Shown: positions 19,230-29,368, counted from the stretch's first letter. The stretch: 48,796 nucleotides of DNA from Alphaproteobacteria bacterium (GCA_018819265.1 JAHJQI010000042.1:1-48796); one strand, 5' to 3'. Numbers and translations are program-made. Notes: generated by a model from the sequence alone, not told the origin.

Positions 19230-20480
19230 TTGAATAACGCCGCCAAATCGACTGACCCCATCGCCGGTTTCGCCGTCGCGCTGTCGGGGAGACTCGCCGT
19301 TGCAACGTTGAGAGCCCTCGGTTGCGCAGCGCTTACCGTCGCCATGCTGAGCCATCAGCCGACGACCGCTGCCGCCCTCACGATCGAACTGAAGGACGTA
19401 GCTCCCGACCGTATCGAGCGCCAGCGTCAGGCCGCCCGTGGCGCGCTGCCGCTGCCTGGAACGCCCGAAGTCAGCGAAACCGCGTCACGGCTGCAGAAGC
19501 TGGATCTGACAGAAGGCACGCCCGTCCTCATCCGCATCTTCAAGGACGAATCCCAACTCGAGTTGTGGATGCAGAAGGGTGAGCGCTACGTCCTCTTCGC
19601 GACCTACCCGATCTGCCACTGGTCGGGCACGCTTGGACCGAAGCTCGTCGAGGGCGACAAGCAGGCCCCCGAAGGCTTCTACACCGTCACCCGCCGCCAG
19701 ATGCACCGCTCCGGACGCTGGCCGCGATCGCTCAATCTCGGGTTCCCGAACGTCTACGACCGCTCGCTCCTGCGCACAGGCTCCTACATCCTGGTCCACG
19801 GCGGCTGCTCGTCGGTCGGCTGCTTCGCCATGACCAATCCGGTTATCTCCGAAGTCTACGGCCTCGTCCAGAACGCGCTCAAGGCCGGGCAGCAACACGT
19901 GCCTGTCCACGTCTTCCCGTTCCGCATGACGCAGGCAAATCTCGAAAAGCACCGGAATAGCCAATGGGCCGACTTCTGGCGCAATCTCAAGACCGGATAC
20001 GACTCCTTTGAGACGACGCGACTGCCACCTGACGTCAGCGTCTGCAACGGCCAGTACAGCATTCGAGACGGTCGCCCCGCGGAGGTGGGCCTGGCATCGA
20101 GCCCTTTAGCCGTGTGCGGGCAAACCGCACAGATCCTGGACGCCGAGGAGCAGTTACAAAGCATTGTCAGCCACCCCTCCCGGTGGTCAACGCTCAACGG
20201 AACGCAACAGCGTCTGGTTCGGCTCCTGAAAACGCCCCCAAGCCAGATCCTGCGCCGCCGCCAGCAAGCGCTCGCGCGCGCCTCTAGCGCCACGACTGTC
20301 GGCAAGGCCGCCAAGAGCGCCTACCGCGCGATGCCGTCGGTAAGCGTGAAATGCAACCTGCGGCTCGCCAGCTGCCGCAGGCATCTCGCCCTCAAACAGA
20401 CGCGCGCCGCCCGCAGCTACGCCGAGAAAAGGCGGAAAACGAAGCGCCGGCAAAGCGCCGATCTGCGTCACCGGCCTTGA
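19230..20480 (+). CDS. YafK/DpaA-type YkuD-domain protein with a long basic tail, copy 3
   Basis: Starting at TTG 19230 (AGGG nine bases upstream) it has 416 residues and an N-terminal hydrophobic segment at about 23-45 (LRALGCAALTVAMLSHQPTTAAA). The frame is open further upstream to 19023 but reads as Arg-rich noise. The YkuD core matches copies 1 and 2 (LIRIFKDESQLELW, FATYPICHWSGTLGPKLVEGDKQAPEGFYTV, ILVHGGCSSVGCFAMTN), with the nucleophile at Cys198. After about residue 290 comes a 120-residue extension absent from copy 2, ending in a strongly basic tail (KRRKTKRRQ). The tail could bind acidic polymers, but that is a guess. Confidence 0.82.
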   Translation: MNNAAKSTDPIAGFAVALSGRLAVATLRALGCAALTVAMLSHQPTTAAALTIELKDVAPDRIERQRQAARGALPLPGTPEVSETASRLQKLDLTEGTPVLIRIFKDESQLELWMQKGERYVLFATYPICHWSGTLGPKLVEGDKQAPEGFYTVTRRQMHRSGRWPRSLNLGFPNVYDRSLLRTGSYILVHGGCSSVGCFAMTNPVISEVYGLVQNALKAGQQHVPVHVFPFRMTQANLEKHRNSQWADFWRNLKTGYDSFETTRLPPDVSVCNGQYSIRDGRPAEVGLASSPLAVCGQTAQILDAEEQLQSIVSHPSRWSTLNGTQQRLVRLLKTPPSQILRRRQQALARASSATTVGKAAKSAYRAMPSVSVKCNLRLASCRRHLALKQTRAARSYAEKRRKTKRRQSADLRHRP

Positions 20481-20490
20481 AGCTGACAAC

Positions 20491-22248
20491 TTAGATCGGC
20501 CCCGGCGTGAAGGTCATTTCCGCGCGGCTGCGCGCAGACGCACTGCGATCGGTCACGTAATGGTTGCCGATCGCCATCACATCCATTCCGGTGCGCAGAT
20601 AGCACGAGATCGCTTCTCTCGGCCGCGCCACGATCGGTTCATGGCGGTTGAAACTCGTGTTCAGCAGCACCGGCACGCCCGTCAGAACTCCGAACTCGGC
20701 GATCAAATCGTAGTACAGCGGATTTGCCGCCCGCGAGACCGTCTGGATACGCCCCGTCCCATCGACGTGAACCGCGGCCGGAATGACGCCGAGCTTTTCC
20801 CGGCGCACATGCGGCGCCAGCGTCATGAACGGATCCGGCTGCGCGATCTCGAAGAATTCTGCCGCCCGTTCCTCAAGCACGGCCGGTGCGAAAGGCCGGA
20901 ACTCCTCGCGGTGCTTGATCTTCGCATTCAGGATATCGCGCATTCCGGCCTGACGCGGATCGGCCAGGATCGAGCGGTTGCCGAGCGCCCGCGGCCCCAT
21001 CTCGAAGCGCCCCTGGAACCAACCGGCAATCTTGCCCTGGGAGAGATCGAGAGCCACCCGTTTGACAAGTTCGCCGTCGCTGACAATTTCCGATTGCACG
21101 CCGGCCTCGGCAAGCGCTTCGGCGATCTCGTCATTCGAATAGGCGATACCGTAGGAGGCATGCGTCAGCTCGAAGCCGCGCGGCTTGCCGAGGGTCTGAT
21201 GCCAATGCCAAAGCGTGCTGCCAAGCGGCGCACCGGTATCCGAGGCGCACGGCGGCACCCAGACGCGTTCGACGTCCGTCTGCTCCAGCACTTTGGCGTT
21301 CGCCACGCAATTGAGCGCTACCCCCCCGGTCATGACGAGGTTGGGCGACGGCCGCTCCTTGACCATCGCCCGGACGATATGAACGACGACCTCTTCGGTG
21401 ACGGTTTGCAGCGCATGCGCAATCGCCAGATGCCGGTCTTCGAGCAGGCTCCTAGGTCGGCGCGGCTCCCCGAAAATCTCGTAGAACTTGGCCGACAAGG
21501 GCTTCAGCTCGCCGTATCTGGGATACTGGAAGTAGTCCATGTTGACGGCGTACCGCCCACCCGCCTTGAGCCCGATCACATCCCGGAACCGCTGCACATA
21601 GCTGTCGTCCCCGCATGCGGCGAGCGCCATCACCTTGCCTTCGTCCGAGAACCCCCGGAAGCCGAGAAATTTCGTCACGAAGGTATAGACGAGCCCGATC
21701 GAATTCAGGATGCTCTCCTGGCCGTGTCGCTCGATCCGGTTGCCGCGCCCCGAATACACGCTGGAAGCTGCGTCGTCGCCGAAACCGTCCATGACCAGGA
21801 TGTTTGCTTCTTCGAAGGGCGAAACGAAAAACGCCGCCGCGTGCGAATCGTGATGGCCGATGCACAATATCGGCGGCACTTTCACGAGACCTTCGGTAAT
21901 ACGGTTCAGCCGCCGGCTCAGGATGGCGCTGAGCCGCACGATCTCGTTGCGTTGCGGGGTATGCGTATTTTCGCGCAGCAGATTGAGGCTATGCGGCAGC
22001 CCGCTCAAAATGACCTGCGCGAAGCTTTGCCGCAGCTTGACTTCGTCCCAGGGCGCCGTAATGAGGTCGACTTCGGCAAGCCCCACCGCGCGCGGCCCCA
22101 TGGCCTCGATGAGGCAGTGCCGCGGAAAAGCCTTCGTGCGCTTTTCCCTGTTGAGCCGCTCCTCCTCTAGGACGAGGGTCGGCACCCCGTCGTCGAGAAG
22201 CGCCAATCCACTGTCATGGGTCGCGGCGACCAGCCCCATAATCCGCAA
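20491..22248 (-). CDS. NodU/CmcH-type carbamoyltransferase
   Basis: Protein of 585 residues of the Carbam_trans_N/Carbam_trans_C architecture, which transfers carbamoyl from carbamoyl phosphate to a hydroxyl of a small molecule or glycan (NodU on Nod factors, CmcH on cephems, TobZ on tobramycin). Visible motifs are ATHDSGLALLDDG, GHHDSHAAAFF, VMDGFGDDAASS, MTGGVALNCVANAK and FQGRFEMGPRALGNRSILADPR. The start is TTG at 22246-22248, because MRIMGLVAATHDSG then aligns with the usual MRILG[IL] N-terminus; ATG 22237-22239 is the alternative. No biosynthetic cluster surrounds it, so the acceptor is unknown. It converges with the third YkuD gene and lies downstream of secA. Confidence 0.9.
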   Translation of the reverse strand: MRIMGLVAATHDSGLALLDDGVPTLVLEEERLNREKRTKAFPRHCLIEAMGPRAVGLAEVDLITAPWDEVKLRQSFAQVILSGLPHSLNLLRENTHTPQRNEIVRLSAILSRRLNRITEGLVKVPPILCIGHHDSHAAAFFVSPFEEANILVMDGFGDDAASSVYSGRGNRIERHGQESILNSIGLVYTFVTKFLGFRGFSDEGKVMALAACGDDSYVQRFRDVIGLKAGGRYAVNMDYFQYPRYGELKPLSAKFYEIFGEPRRPRSLLEDRHLAIAHALQTVTEEVVVHIVRAMVKERPSPNLVMTGGVALNCVANAKVLEQTDVERVWVPPCASDTGAPLGSTLWHWHQTLGKPRGFELTHASYGIAYSNDEIAEALAEAGVQSEIVSDGELVKRVALDLSQGKIAGWFQGRFEMGPRALGNRSILADPRQAGMRDILNAKIKHREEFRPFAPAVLEERAAEFFEIAQPDPFMTLAPHVRREKLGVIPAAVHVDGTGRIQTVSRAANPLYYDLIAEFGVLTGVPVLLNTSFNRHEPIVARPREAISCYLRTGMDVMAIGNHYVTDRSASARSRAEMTFTPGPI

Positions 22249-22368
22249 CGCGGCTCTACCTCCGTGCGACTCTTCCCCCCCGGGTGCGAGCCGGAGCGCC
22301 TACCTTCCGGCGGCTGCTCATAGCATCAGTCGGCCATTAGCGAAACTTTTTAGCCACCCCCCGCCAGG

Positions 22369-25299
22369 TCAATCGTTTCGGCCGTGGCAGTGCTTGTACT
22401 TCTTGCCTGAACCGCAAGGGCATGACGCATTGCGCGAGACCTTGCCCCAGGTCGCGGGATCTTTCGGATTGACCGTATCGGCGCCCTTGCGCGTTTGCAG
22501 CGGCGCGCGTCTTTCTTCACGCCCGTCATCGAATCGGGCGCGGCCCTCGATCACGGCATCCGCCATTTCGAACTCGTCGAGCCCAGTCGTCGCATCGATG
22601 TGGTGAGCTTCCATCGGCGGCAGTTCGTCGTACTGCAGGAACTCTTCTTCCTGATTGGGCGCCAATTCGATGTGCATGAGCTGGCCGGTCACTGCTTCCC
22701 GCAAGCGGCCCAGCAGCGCTTCGAACAGGACGAAGGCTTCGGTCTTGTATTCGTTGAGCGGATCGCGCTGTCCATAGGCGCGGAAACCGATCACCTGGCG
22801 CAGATGTTCCAGCATGACGAGGTGCTCGCGCCACAGGTGATCGAGCGTCTGCAACAGCACCATTTTCTCGATCTGGCGGAAAAGTTCCGGTCCGATCTCC
22901 GCGGCTTTGGCCGCCGCACGCTCGTCGACGGCCTTGATCAGCCGTTCCTCGATTTCTTCGTCCGCGATGCCTTCTTCCTCGGCCCAGTCCTTGATCGGCA
23001 GGTCGAGCCCGAACAGGTTCTTGACGGCTTCGGTAAGCCCATCGGCGTCCCATTGCTCGGCATATGCCTTCTCGGGAATATGCTTCGCGACGAGTTCGCC
23101 GACGACCTGGCGGCGCAGATCATTGACCGTCTCGGAAACATCCTCGCTCTCCATGATGCCGAGACGCTGCTCGAAGATCACCTTGCGCTGGTCGTTCATC
23201 ACGTCGTCGTACTTGAGGACGTGTTTGCGGGCGTCGTAGTTGCGCGCTTCAACCTTCTTCTGCGCCATTTCAAGCGACTTGTTCATCCAGCGGTGCGTGA
23301 TCGCCTCGCCTTCCTGCATGCCGAGCTTGCTGAGAATGCCGTCCATCTTGTCGGACCCGAAGATCCGCATCAGGTCGTCGTCGAGCGCCAGGTAGAACTT
23401 CGACCGGCCGGGGTCGCCCTGGCGGCCGGACCGTCCCCGCAGCTGGTTGTCGATGCGCCGGCTCTCGTGGCGCTCGGTCGCAACGACGTAGAGCCCGCCC
23501 GCTTCCAGGGCTTTCCGCTTGTTTTCGGCGACATCGGCCTCGATCTCCTGGCGCTTGGCCTTGATCTCGCTTTCCGAAGGTTCACGACCCTGGCGCGCCT
23601 CCTCGTCCTGCCAGTCGCGCAGGCGGAACTCGACGTTGCCGCCGAGCTGAATGTCCGTGCCGCGGCCGGCCATGTTTGTGGCGATCGTCACGGCGCCGGG
23701 TACGCCGGCCTGGGCGATTATGCTGGCTTCCTGCTCGTGATAGCGCGCGTTGAGAACCTTGTGATCGATCAGCGGCTTTCCCGCCTTTGCCGACCTGGCA
23801 AGTTCGACGAGGTGCTGGCCGACATCTTCCAGGTGCGCGCGATACTCGGCCTCCTTCGGCGATTTGAACGTCTCGGCCTGCGCCAGGATCTTCTGGCCCA
23901 GGTCGCCGATGTACTTCTTGTCCTTCAGAAGCTCGGAGAGATATTCCGACTTCTCGATCGACGCCGTACCCACGAGCACCGGCTGCCCGCGGCGCACCGC
24001 ATCCGACAATTCCATGATGATGGCGCGGTATTTTTCTTCCTGCGTCCGGTAGACTTCGTCGTCCTCGTCGACACGGCCGACCGGCACGTTGGTCGGAATT
24101 TCCAGCACGTCGAGTCCATAGATGTCCATGAACTCGGCAGCTTCAGTCGCAGCTGTGCCGGTCATCCCGGCCAGCTTATCGTAAAGGCGGAAGTAGTTCT
24201 GGAAGGTGATCGACGCCAGCGTCTGGTTCTCGGGCTGGATTTCGGCGCCTTCCTTGGCTTCGAGCGCCTGGTGCAGTCCTTCCGAATACCGCCGCCCCGG
24301 CATCATGCGTCCGGTGAACTCGTCGATGATGACGACGTCGCCGCCCTTGACGATGTAGTCCTTGTCGCGCTGGAACAGCTTGTGCGCACGCAGCGCCTGA
24401 TTGATGTGATGCACGACCGATACGTTTTCGATGTCATAAAGGGTGGTACCCTTCAACAGGCCGGCGTCCGCCAGCAGCCCTTCCATGAATTCGTTGCCGG
24501 CGTCCGACAGCGCCACCTGCCGCTGCTTTTCATCGATGTCGTAATGCTCGGGCTGAAGCTTCGGTATCAGTTTGTCGACCGCCACGTAGAGATCGGCCTT
24601 GTCTTCGAGCGGGCCCGAAATGATCAGCGGCGTGCGCGCTTCGTCGACAAGGATGGAGTCGACTTCGTCGACGATCGCGAATGCGTGCCCACGCTGCACC
24701 ATCTCCTCGGCGCTCATCTTCATGTTGTCGCGAAGATAGTCGAATCCGAGCTCGTTGTTGGTTGCATAGGTCACGTCGCAGGCGTATTGCGCCTTGCGCT
24801 GCTCGTCATCGAGCCCGTGAACGATGCAACCGACGGTGAGTCCGAGGAAGCGGTAGACCTGCCCCATCCACTCCGCGTCGCGGCTGGCGAGGTAATCGTT
24901 GACGGTCACGACGTGCACCCCGCGCTCGGTCAGCGCGTTGAGGTAGACCGGCAGTGTCGCCACAAGCGTCTTGCCTTCGCCGGTTTTCATCTCGGCGATG
25001 TCGCCGCTGTTGAGCACCATCCCGCCGATCAGCTGCACGTCGAAGTGGCGTTGGCCGAGCGTGCGTTTTGCGGCTTCGCGCACGGTCGCGAAGGCTGGCA
25101 CCAGCAGGTCGTCGAGGCTGGCGCCGTTGGCCAGATCCTCCCTGAAAGTCGCGGTCCGCCGGCGCAATTCGTCGTCGCTGAGGACAGCGAGCTCGTTTTC
25201 AAGCCCGTTGATCGCCTCCACCCGTGGTCGAAACTTGCGCACCTGGCGCTCGTTGGATGAACCGAAAATCTTGGTCGCGATTGTGCCGAGAGAAAGCAT
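22369..25299 (-). CDS. secA: Preprotein translocase ATPase SecA
   Basis: Motor of the Sec export pathway, 976 residues. The start is the ATG preceded by GAGGA ([22 protein letters not shown]). Walker A is in [15 protein letters not shown], the DEVD box in [22 protein letters not shown], and the preprotein-binding and helicase regions are complete ([25 protein letters not shown]). The C-terminal zinc and SecB-binding motif [14 protein letters not shown] is intact. It diverges from the parvulin gene, an arrangement common in rhizobia. Confidence 0.98.
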   Translation of the reverse strand: MLSLGTIATKIFGSSNERQVRKFRPRVEAINGLENELAVLSDDELRRRTATFREDLANGASLDDLLVPAFATVREAAKRTLGQRHFDVQLIGGMVLNSGDIAEMKTGEGKTLVATLPVYLNALTERGVHVVTVNDYLASRDAEWMGQVYRFLGLTVGCIVHGLDDEQRKAQYACDVTYATNNELGFDYLRDNMKMSAEEMVQRGHAFAIVDEVDSILVDEARTPLIISGPLEDKADLYVAVDKLIPKLQPEHYDIDEKQRQVALSDAGNEFMEGLLADAGLLKGTTLYDIENVSVVHHINQALRAHKLFQRDKDYIVKGGDVVIIDEFTGRMMPGRRYSEGLHQALEAKEGAEIQPENQTLASITFQNYFRLYDKLAGMTGTAATEAAEFMDIYGLDVLEIPTNVPVGRVDEDDEVYRTQEEKYRAIIMELSDAVRRGQPVLVGTASIEKSEYLSELLKDKKYIGDLGQKILAQAETFKSPKEAEYRAHLEDVGQHLVELARSAKAGKPLIDHKVLNARYHEQEASIIAQAGVPGAVTIATNMAGRGTDIQLGGNVEFRLRDWQDEEARQGREPSESEIKAKRQEIEADVAENKRKALEAGGLYVVATERHESRRIDNQLRGRSGRQGDPGRSKFYLALDDDLMRIFGSDKMDGILSKLGMQEGEAITHRWMNKSLEMAQKKVEARNYDARKHVLKYDDVMNDQRKVIFEQRLGIMESEDVSETVNDLRRQVVGELVAKHIPEKAYAEQWDADGLTEAVKNLFGLDLPIKDWAEEEGIADEEIEERLIKAVDERAAAKAAEIGPELFRQIEKMVLLQTLDHLWREHLVMLEHLRQVIGFRAYGQRDPLNEYKTEAFVLFEALLGRLREAVTGQLMHIELAPNQEEEFLQYDELPPMEAHHIDATTGLDEFEMADAVIEGRARFDDGREERRAPLQTRKGADTVNPKDPATWGKVSRNASCPCGSGKKYKHCHGRND

Positions 25300-25738
25300 C
25301 AAAGTCCTCGAGAGGCGTGGTGCGGACGGGATATCCGGCCGACGGTGAACGGTGAACAGGCAGCTCCGCAAACGGCGGGGTGCGGCCGCAAACGAGGCGG
25401 CAGCTGGGGTTTCACCTGTGGTTCGGCTGGTATTGATGGCGAACCTCAGGCAGAACGGGACGAGAACGCTGGACGCGAGTCATCTGTTGGCGAAGCCCCA
25501 GTGGCATCACGGCTGCACAGCAATAAGGAACGCTGGCAACGATTGTCAACGCGGCGAACAGCCTGTAGCCCGCTTCAATCCCGTCCGTCCTGTCCAATTC
25601 TTCACTTGGCAGGGCGCGGCTGCTCTGGTCTAACGGCCCGCGATAATCCACTCGTTGCGCGCAAGGTTGGCACGGCCTTCCAAGCGAACACGCCCGCCGT
25701 CGCACGAAAATGACCCCTGAAAACCGAGTTGAGAGCCA
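25300..25738. other. Divergent intergenic region between secA and the parvulin gene
   Basis: About 440 bases. Short open frames exist here (for example 25352-25633 on the plus strand), but none has a recognisable product or a good ribosome-binding site. Promoters for both flanking genes should be present. I see no convincing operator or RNA motif. Confidence 0.5.
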
Positions 25739-26728
25739 ATGATCGCAAATATGTTGAGCAAATCGAGCCCGATCGCAATTCTGGTACTGGCTGCCGGCTT
25801 CTCATTCGCAGCCCTCGCGCCTGCTGCCGCTGAAGAGGTTAAACCGGTCATCGCCACCGTCAACGGCCACGACATCACGGAACGCGATGTCGCGCTTGCC
25901 GAAACTGAAATTGGTTCCGATCTCGGCCAGCTCCCCCCTGAGACCCGCCGCCGCGTCCTCGTGGAATACGTCATCGAGACCCAATTGATGGCCGATGCCC
26001 TCGAAAAGGAGAAGGCAGCCAACGGCCAGGATCTCGACAGCGCGCTCGCCTACTTCGAACGCCGCGCCAAGCGTGAAACCTATTTCGAAAGCAAGATCAA
26101 GGCATCGGTGAGCGAAGCCGCCGCCAAGACTTTCTTCGAGGACCGCGTCAAGGGCATGAAGCCTGAAGAAGAGGTCAAGGCCCGCCACATTCTCGTCGAG
26201 ACCGAACCCGAAGCCCGCGACATCAAGGAAAAGCTCGCCCGCGGCGCCAATTTCGCGGAACTGGCCAAGGAATTCTCCAAGGACCCCGGCACCAAGGACA
26301 ACGGCGGACTGCTTGGATTTTTCTCACGCGGCCAGATGGTGCCGCAGTTCGAGGAGGCTGCGTTCTCGGCCGACCTCAACGAAGTCTCCGAGCCGGTGCA
26401 GAGCCGTTTCGGCTGGCATCTGATCGTGGTCGAGGAAAAGCGCCAGAAGCCGCTTCCCAAGTTTGACGAGGTCAAGGAACGCATCCTCAACGGCATGATC
26501 CACCAGAAGGCCCAGGCCGTGGCTCAGGAACTGCGCAGCGGCGCCAAGATCGACTACCTAGACGCCGACATCAAGAAGCAGGTGGCCGAAGAACAGAAGC
26601 GCGCCGACGACCAGCAGCAGCAGGTGATCAAGCAGATAGAGGAAATGAAGAAGGCCCAGGACGCCCAGGCGGCTGGCGAAGAAAAGCCTGGCGCTGCCCC
26701 TGCCCCTGCCGCTGAAGAGAAGAAGTAA
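25739..26728 (+). CDS. Periplasmic parvulin-type peptidyl-prolyl isomerase
   Basis: Folding factor of 329 residues of the SurA/PrsA class, acting on exported proteins. The signal peptide spans about 1-31 ([20 protein letters not shown]). The N-terminal SurA-like region is [19 protein letters not shown], and the rotamase domain at about 140-230 has the typical [47 protein letters not shown] and GWHLIVVE. The C-terminus is a Gln/Lys/Glu coiled-coil-like stretch and an Ala/Pro/Glu tail (about 275-329). ATG 25739 follows GAGAG closely. It lies beside secA, consistent with an envelope-biogenesis role. Confidence 0.9.
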   Translation: MIANMLSKSSPIAILVLAAGFSFAALAPAAAEEVKPVIATVNGHDITERDVALAETEIGSDLGQLPPETRRRVLVEYVIETQLMADALEKEKAANGQDLDSALAYFERRAKRETYFESKIKASVSEAAAKTFFEDRVKGMKPEEEVKARHILVETEPEARDIKEKLARGANFAELAKEFSKDPGTKDNGGLLGFFSRGQMVPQFEEAAFSADLNEVSEPVQSRFGWHLIVVEEKRQKPLPKFDEVKERILNGMIHQKAQAVAQELRSGAKIDYLDADIKKQVAEEQKRADDQQQQVIKQIEEMKKAQDAQAAGEEKPGAAPAPAAEEKK

Positions 26729-26771
26729 CGTCAGCGCGCGCAGAGGCCATCCCGGCCGTGGTCCGGCCAAG

Positions 26772-26823
26772 TCCCGGCCGGGTTCCGGCCGGGTTCCGGC
26801 CAGTGTTCCGGGATCCCCCGGAA
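26772..26823. repeat. GC-rich 11-bp tandem repeats and hairpin upstream of argJ
   Basis: TCCCGGCCGGG (26772-26782), TTCCGGCCGGG (26783-26793) and TTCCGGCC (26794-26801) follow one another. TTCCGGG-ATCC-CCCGGAA at 26806-26823 can form a 7-bp hairpin. The block lies between the parvulin gene and argJ and may act as a terminator or simply be a slippage tract. Confidence 0.6.
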
Positions 26824-26870
26824 TCCCCCGGAGCGTTTCGGCTCCTCAAATTGATTACGGATTCCCGTCG

Positions 26871-28118
26871 ATGGGTAAACCTTATCCCGTCTCCCCATTC
26901 GCTCCCAAATCCCTGCCCGACATGCCGGTCATCCCCGGAGTCCGCTTTGCCACCGCCGCAGCCGGCATCCGCTACGCCGGCCGCACCGACCTGCTGCTCG
27001 CAGTGTTCGATCCCGGAACGGTCGTCGCCGGCGTCCTCACCCAATCGAAAACGCGCTCCGCGTCCGTCGAATGGTGCGCCGAGCAGCTCAAGCATGGCCG
27101 CGCCCGCGCCCTTGTCGTCAATTCCGGCAATGCCAACGCCTTCACCGGGAAACGCGGCGAGGAAGCCGTCAGGCTGACCGCCGAGGCGGCCGCGAAAGCC
27201 GTCGGCTGCGCCCCTGAAGAAGTGTTCATCTCGTCGACCGGCGTTATTGGTGAGCCGCTCGACGTCGGCAAGTTCGCCCACCTGTTGGACGGCCTTGCCG
27301 CAGCCGCTTGCAGCGATGCCTGGACGCAAGCCGCGCGGGCGATTCTGACCACCGACACCTTTCCCAAGCTGACGACCGCCACTCTGGCCGGAATCGGCGA
27401 CGGCAGCGCCCGCCTTTCGGGAATCGCCAAGGGGGCCGGCATGATAGCCCCCGACATGGCGACGATGCTGTCCTATCTGGCAACCGATCTCGCGATATCT
27501 CAGCCGCTCCTGCAGCGCGCCGTCTCCGCCGCCGCCGACAAAACTTTCAATTGCATCACCGTCGACGGCGACACCTCGACCAGCGACACCGTACTCGTCT
27601 TCGCCACCGGCAAGGCAGCCGAACGCGGGCTCCCGACCCTCGATGCTGCAAACATGCCGTTAGATGCGTTTTCCGAGGCGCTCTTGGGCAGCATGCACAG
27701 CCTCGCCCAGGCCATCGTCCGCGACGGCGAAGGGCTGACGAAGCACGTCACGATCAAGGTCACTGGCGCCGAAAACGACCGCGCTGCCCGCGTCATTGCC
27801 TTCTCGATCGCCAATTCCCCGATCCTGAAGACGGCGATCGCCGGCGAAGATCCCAACTGGGGCCGGGTCGTCATGGCCGTCGGCAAGGCTGGCGAAGCCG
27901 CCGACCGCGACAAGCTCGACATCTGGTTTGGACCCTGCCAGATGGCCAAGGCTGGCGAACGCGCCCCCGATTACAACGAGACCGCCGCCGCTGCCTACAT
28001 GAAGAACGCGGAACTCGAGATCCGCGTCGACGTTGGGGTCGCCGATGGCAAGGCGACGGTGTGGACCTGCGACCTGACTCACGGTTACGTATCGATCAAC
28101 GCGGATTACCGCAGCTGA
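26871..28118 (+). CDS. argJ: Bifunctional glutamate N-acetyltransferase / ornithine acetyltransferase
   Basis: Recycles the acetyl group between N-acetylornithine and glutamate in the cyclic arginine pathway. The 415-residue precursor self-cleaves before a Thr nucleophile; the site is Ala197-Thr198 in [14 protein letters not shown]. The oxyanion segment [10 protein letters not shown] (about 121-130) and the C-terminal [22 protein letters not shown] are present. It starts at ATG 26871 with a weak Shine-Dalgarno. The following methyltransferase gene begins 50 bases later, so co-transcription is possible. Confidence 0.96.
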   Translation: MGKPYPVSPFAPKSLPDMPVIPGVRFATAAAGIRYAGRTDLLLAVFDPGTVVAGVLTQSKTRSASVEWCAEQLKHGRARALVVNSGNANAFTGKRGEEAVRLTAEAAAKAVGCAPEEVFISSTGVIGEPLDVGKFAHLLDGLAAAACSDAWTQAARAILTTDTFPKLTTATLAGIGDGSARLSGIAKGAGMIAPDMATMLSYLATDLAISQPLLQRAVSAAADKTFNCITVDGDTSTSDTVLVFATGKAAERGLPTLDAANMPLDAFSEALLGSMHSLAQAIVRDGEGLTKHVTIKVTGAENDRAARVIAFSIANSPILKTAIAGEDPNWGRVVMAVGKAGEAADRDKLDIWFGPCQMAKAGERAPDYNETAAAAYMKNAELEIRVDVGVADGKATVWTCDLTHGYVSINADYRS

Positions 28119-28168
28119 TTTCGCGGCAGGCAACCCGGCTTCCGCCTTCGATGACCAAGGGGCGTTTC

Positions 28169-28828
28169 ATGGAACCTTCGTTCTGGCACGAGCGGTGGCA
28201 CAAGGGCGACATCGGCTTCCATCGCGATGCGGCGCACACCGCTCTCGACAGCCATTGGAGCGCGCTCGGCATCGCACCGCCCGCCGTTGTATTCGTCCCC
28301 CTTTGCGGCAAGAGCCTCGACATGGCGTGGCTGGCCGGCAAGGGTTATCGTGTACTCGGCGTCGAATTGAGCCAGTTCGCCATCGACGCCTTCTTCGACA
28401 GCCAGAACCTGACACCCACGACCCGTCGGCAGGGCGCTTTCACCGTCAGCGCTGCCGGCCCTTATGAACTGTGGTGCGGCGATCTCTTCGCGCTGCCCGC
28501 CGACGCCCTGCACGAAATCGCCGCCGTCTATGACCGGGCAAGCCTCGTTGCGCTGCCGCCAGCGACCCAGTCCGCCTACGCCGACTGGCTCCCGAGAATG
28601 ACCGGCAAGGCCCCCATCCTGCTCGTCGGCCTAGCTTACGATGAATCCGAAATGGACGGGCCGCCATTCTCGATCCCGCAGAATCGGATTCGCCAATTGC
28701 TCGGCGCCAACTATGATATCGATGTCCTGTCCGACGAGGACGTCATGCAAGCCAACGCCGGGATGAAGAAGCGCGGACTGACCGCGTTGCAGGAAACGGT
28801 CTACCGGGCGCGGAGAATAAGAGAATAA
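28169..28828 (+). CDS. tpm: Thiopurine S-methyltransferase-like SAM methyltransferase
   Basis: Protein of 219 residues of the TPMT family, which methylates thiopurines and, in several bacteria, selenium or tellurium compounds. The family start EPSFWHERWHKGDIGFH, VFVPLCGKSLDMAWLAGKGYRVLGVELS (SAM-binding) and the later AVYDRASLVALPP are clear. ATG 28169 is preceded by AAGGGG at good spacing, so it is favoured over ATG 28151. mutT starts one base after its stop, indicating a shared transcript. The physiological substrate is not known. Confidence 0.9.
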   Translation: MEPSFWHERWHKGDIGFHRDAAHTALDSHWSALGIAPPAVVFVPLCGKSLDMAWLAGKGYRVLGVELSQFAIDAFFDSQNLTPTTRRQGAFTVSAAGPYELWCGDLFALPADALHEIAAVYDRASLVALPPATQSAYADWLPRMTGKAPILLVGLAYDESEMDGPPFSIPQNRIRQLLGANYDIDVLSDEDVMQANAGMKKRGLTALQETVYRARRIRE

Positions 28829-28829
28829 C

Positions 28830-29294
28830 ATGAGTGAGTTGAGTACCCTGGAAGCCGTGGAGCCCGCCCCGAAGGCGTCCGCGCGCAAGTCCGTCCCGAT
28901 CGTGCTGGTGGCTGCCGCGGCCCTTGTCGATGCCGACAACCGTGTGCTGATCTGCAAACGCCCGGAAGGCAAGTCGCTCGCCGGACTCTGGGAATTCCCC
29001 GGCGGCAAGGTCGAGCCTGGGGAATCGCCTGAAGCCGCGCTCGTCCGCGAGCTGGGGGAAGAGCTGTCGATCAAGGTCTGCGAAACCTGCCTCAGCCCGT
29101 TTACTTTCGCCAGCCACACCTACGAGAAGTTCCATCTCCTCATGCCGCTGTTTTTGTTGCGCAAATGGGAAGGCGAAGTCACGCCGACGGAGCACCCCGA
29201 AATCGCCTGGGTTCGCGCCAACCGGCTGAGCCGTTACCCGATGCCGCCTGCCGATACCCCGATGATACCGTTGTTGCGCGATTTGCTGAGCTGA
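28830..29294 (+). CDS. mutT: MutT-type Nudix hydrolase (8-oxo-dGTP diphosphatase)
   Basis: Protein of 154 residues that removes oxidised nucleotides from the pool. The Nudix box reads GGKVEPGESPEAALVRELGEELSI (about 57-80), preceded by WEFPGG, as in MutT proper. It starts one base after the tpm stop. The last codons overlap a 17-bp tandem duplication (29279-29312), so the present C-terminus DLLS may be set by that event. Confidence 0.9.
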   Translation: MSELSTLEAVEPAPKASARKSVPIVLVAAAALVDADNRVLICKRPEGKSLAGLWEFPGGKVEPGESPEAALVRELGEELSIKVCETCLSPFTFASHTYEKFHLLMPLFLLRKWEGEVTPTEHPEIAWVRANRLSRYPMPPADTPMIPLLRDLLS

Positions 29295-29312
29295 CCGATT
29301 TGCTGAACTGGC
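29279..29312 (+). repeat. 17-bp tandem duplication at the end of mutT
   Basis: CGATTTGCTGAGCTGAC (29279-29295) is followed directly by CGATTTGCTGAACTGGC (29296-29312), 15 of 17 bases identical. The mutT stop codon lies in the first unit. Confidence 0.7.
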
Positions 29313-29368
29313 TTGCCAATAATCCGTCCAGTATTCTGGATCGAATGCTTAATTCAGGGCGTTGACTT

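Noticed and set aside
20560..22170. 536-codon open frame on the plus strand, antisense to the carbamoyltransferase
   Set aside because: The opposite strand encodes a full, motif-complete carbamoyltransferase; the antisense product is His/Arg-rich with no recognisable domain.
22495..25260. 921-codon open frame on the plus strand, antisense to secA
   Set aside because: It is the complement of an intact secA. Long antisense frames are common in GC-rich genes, and the translation shows no protein family.
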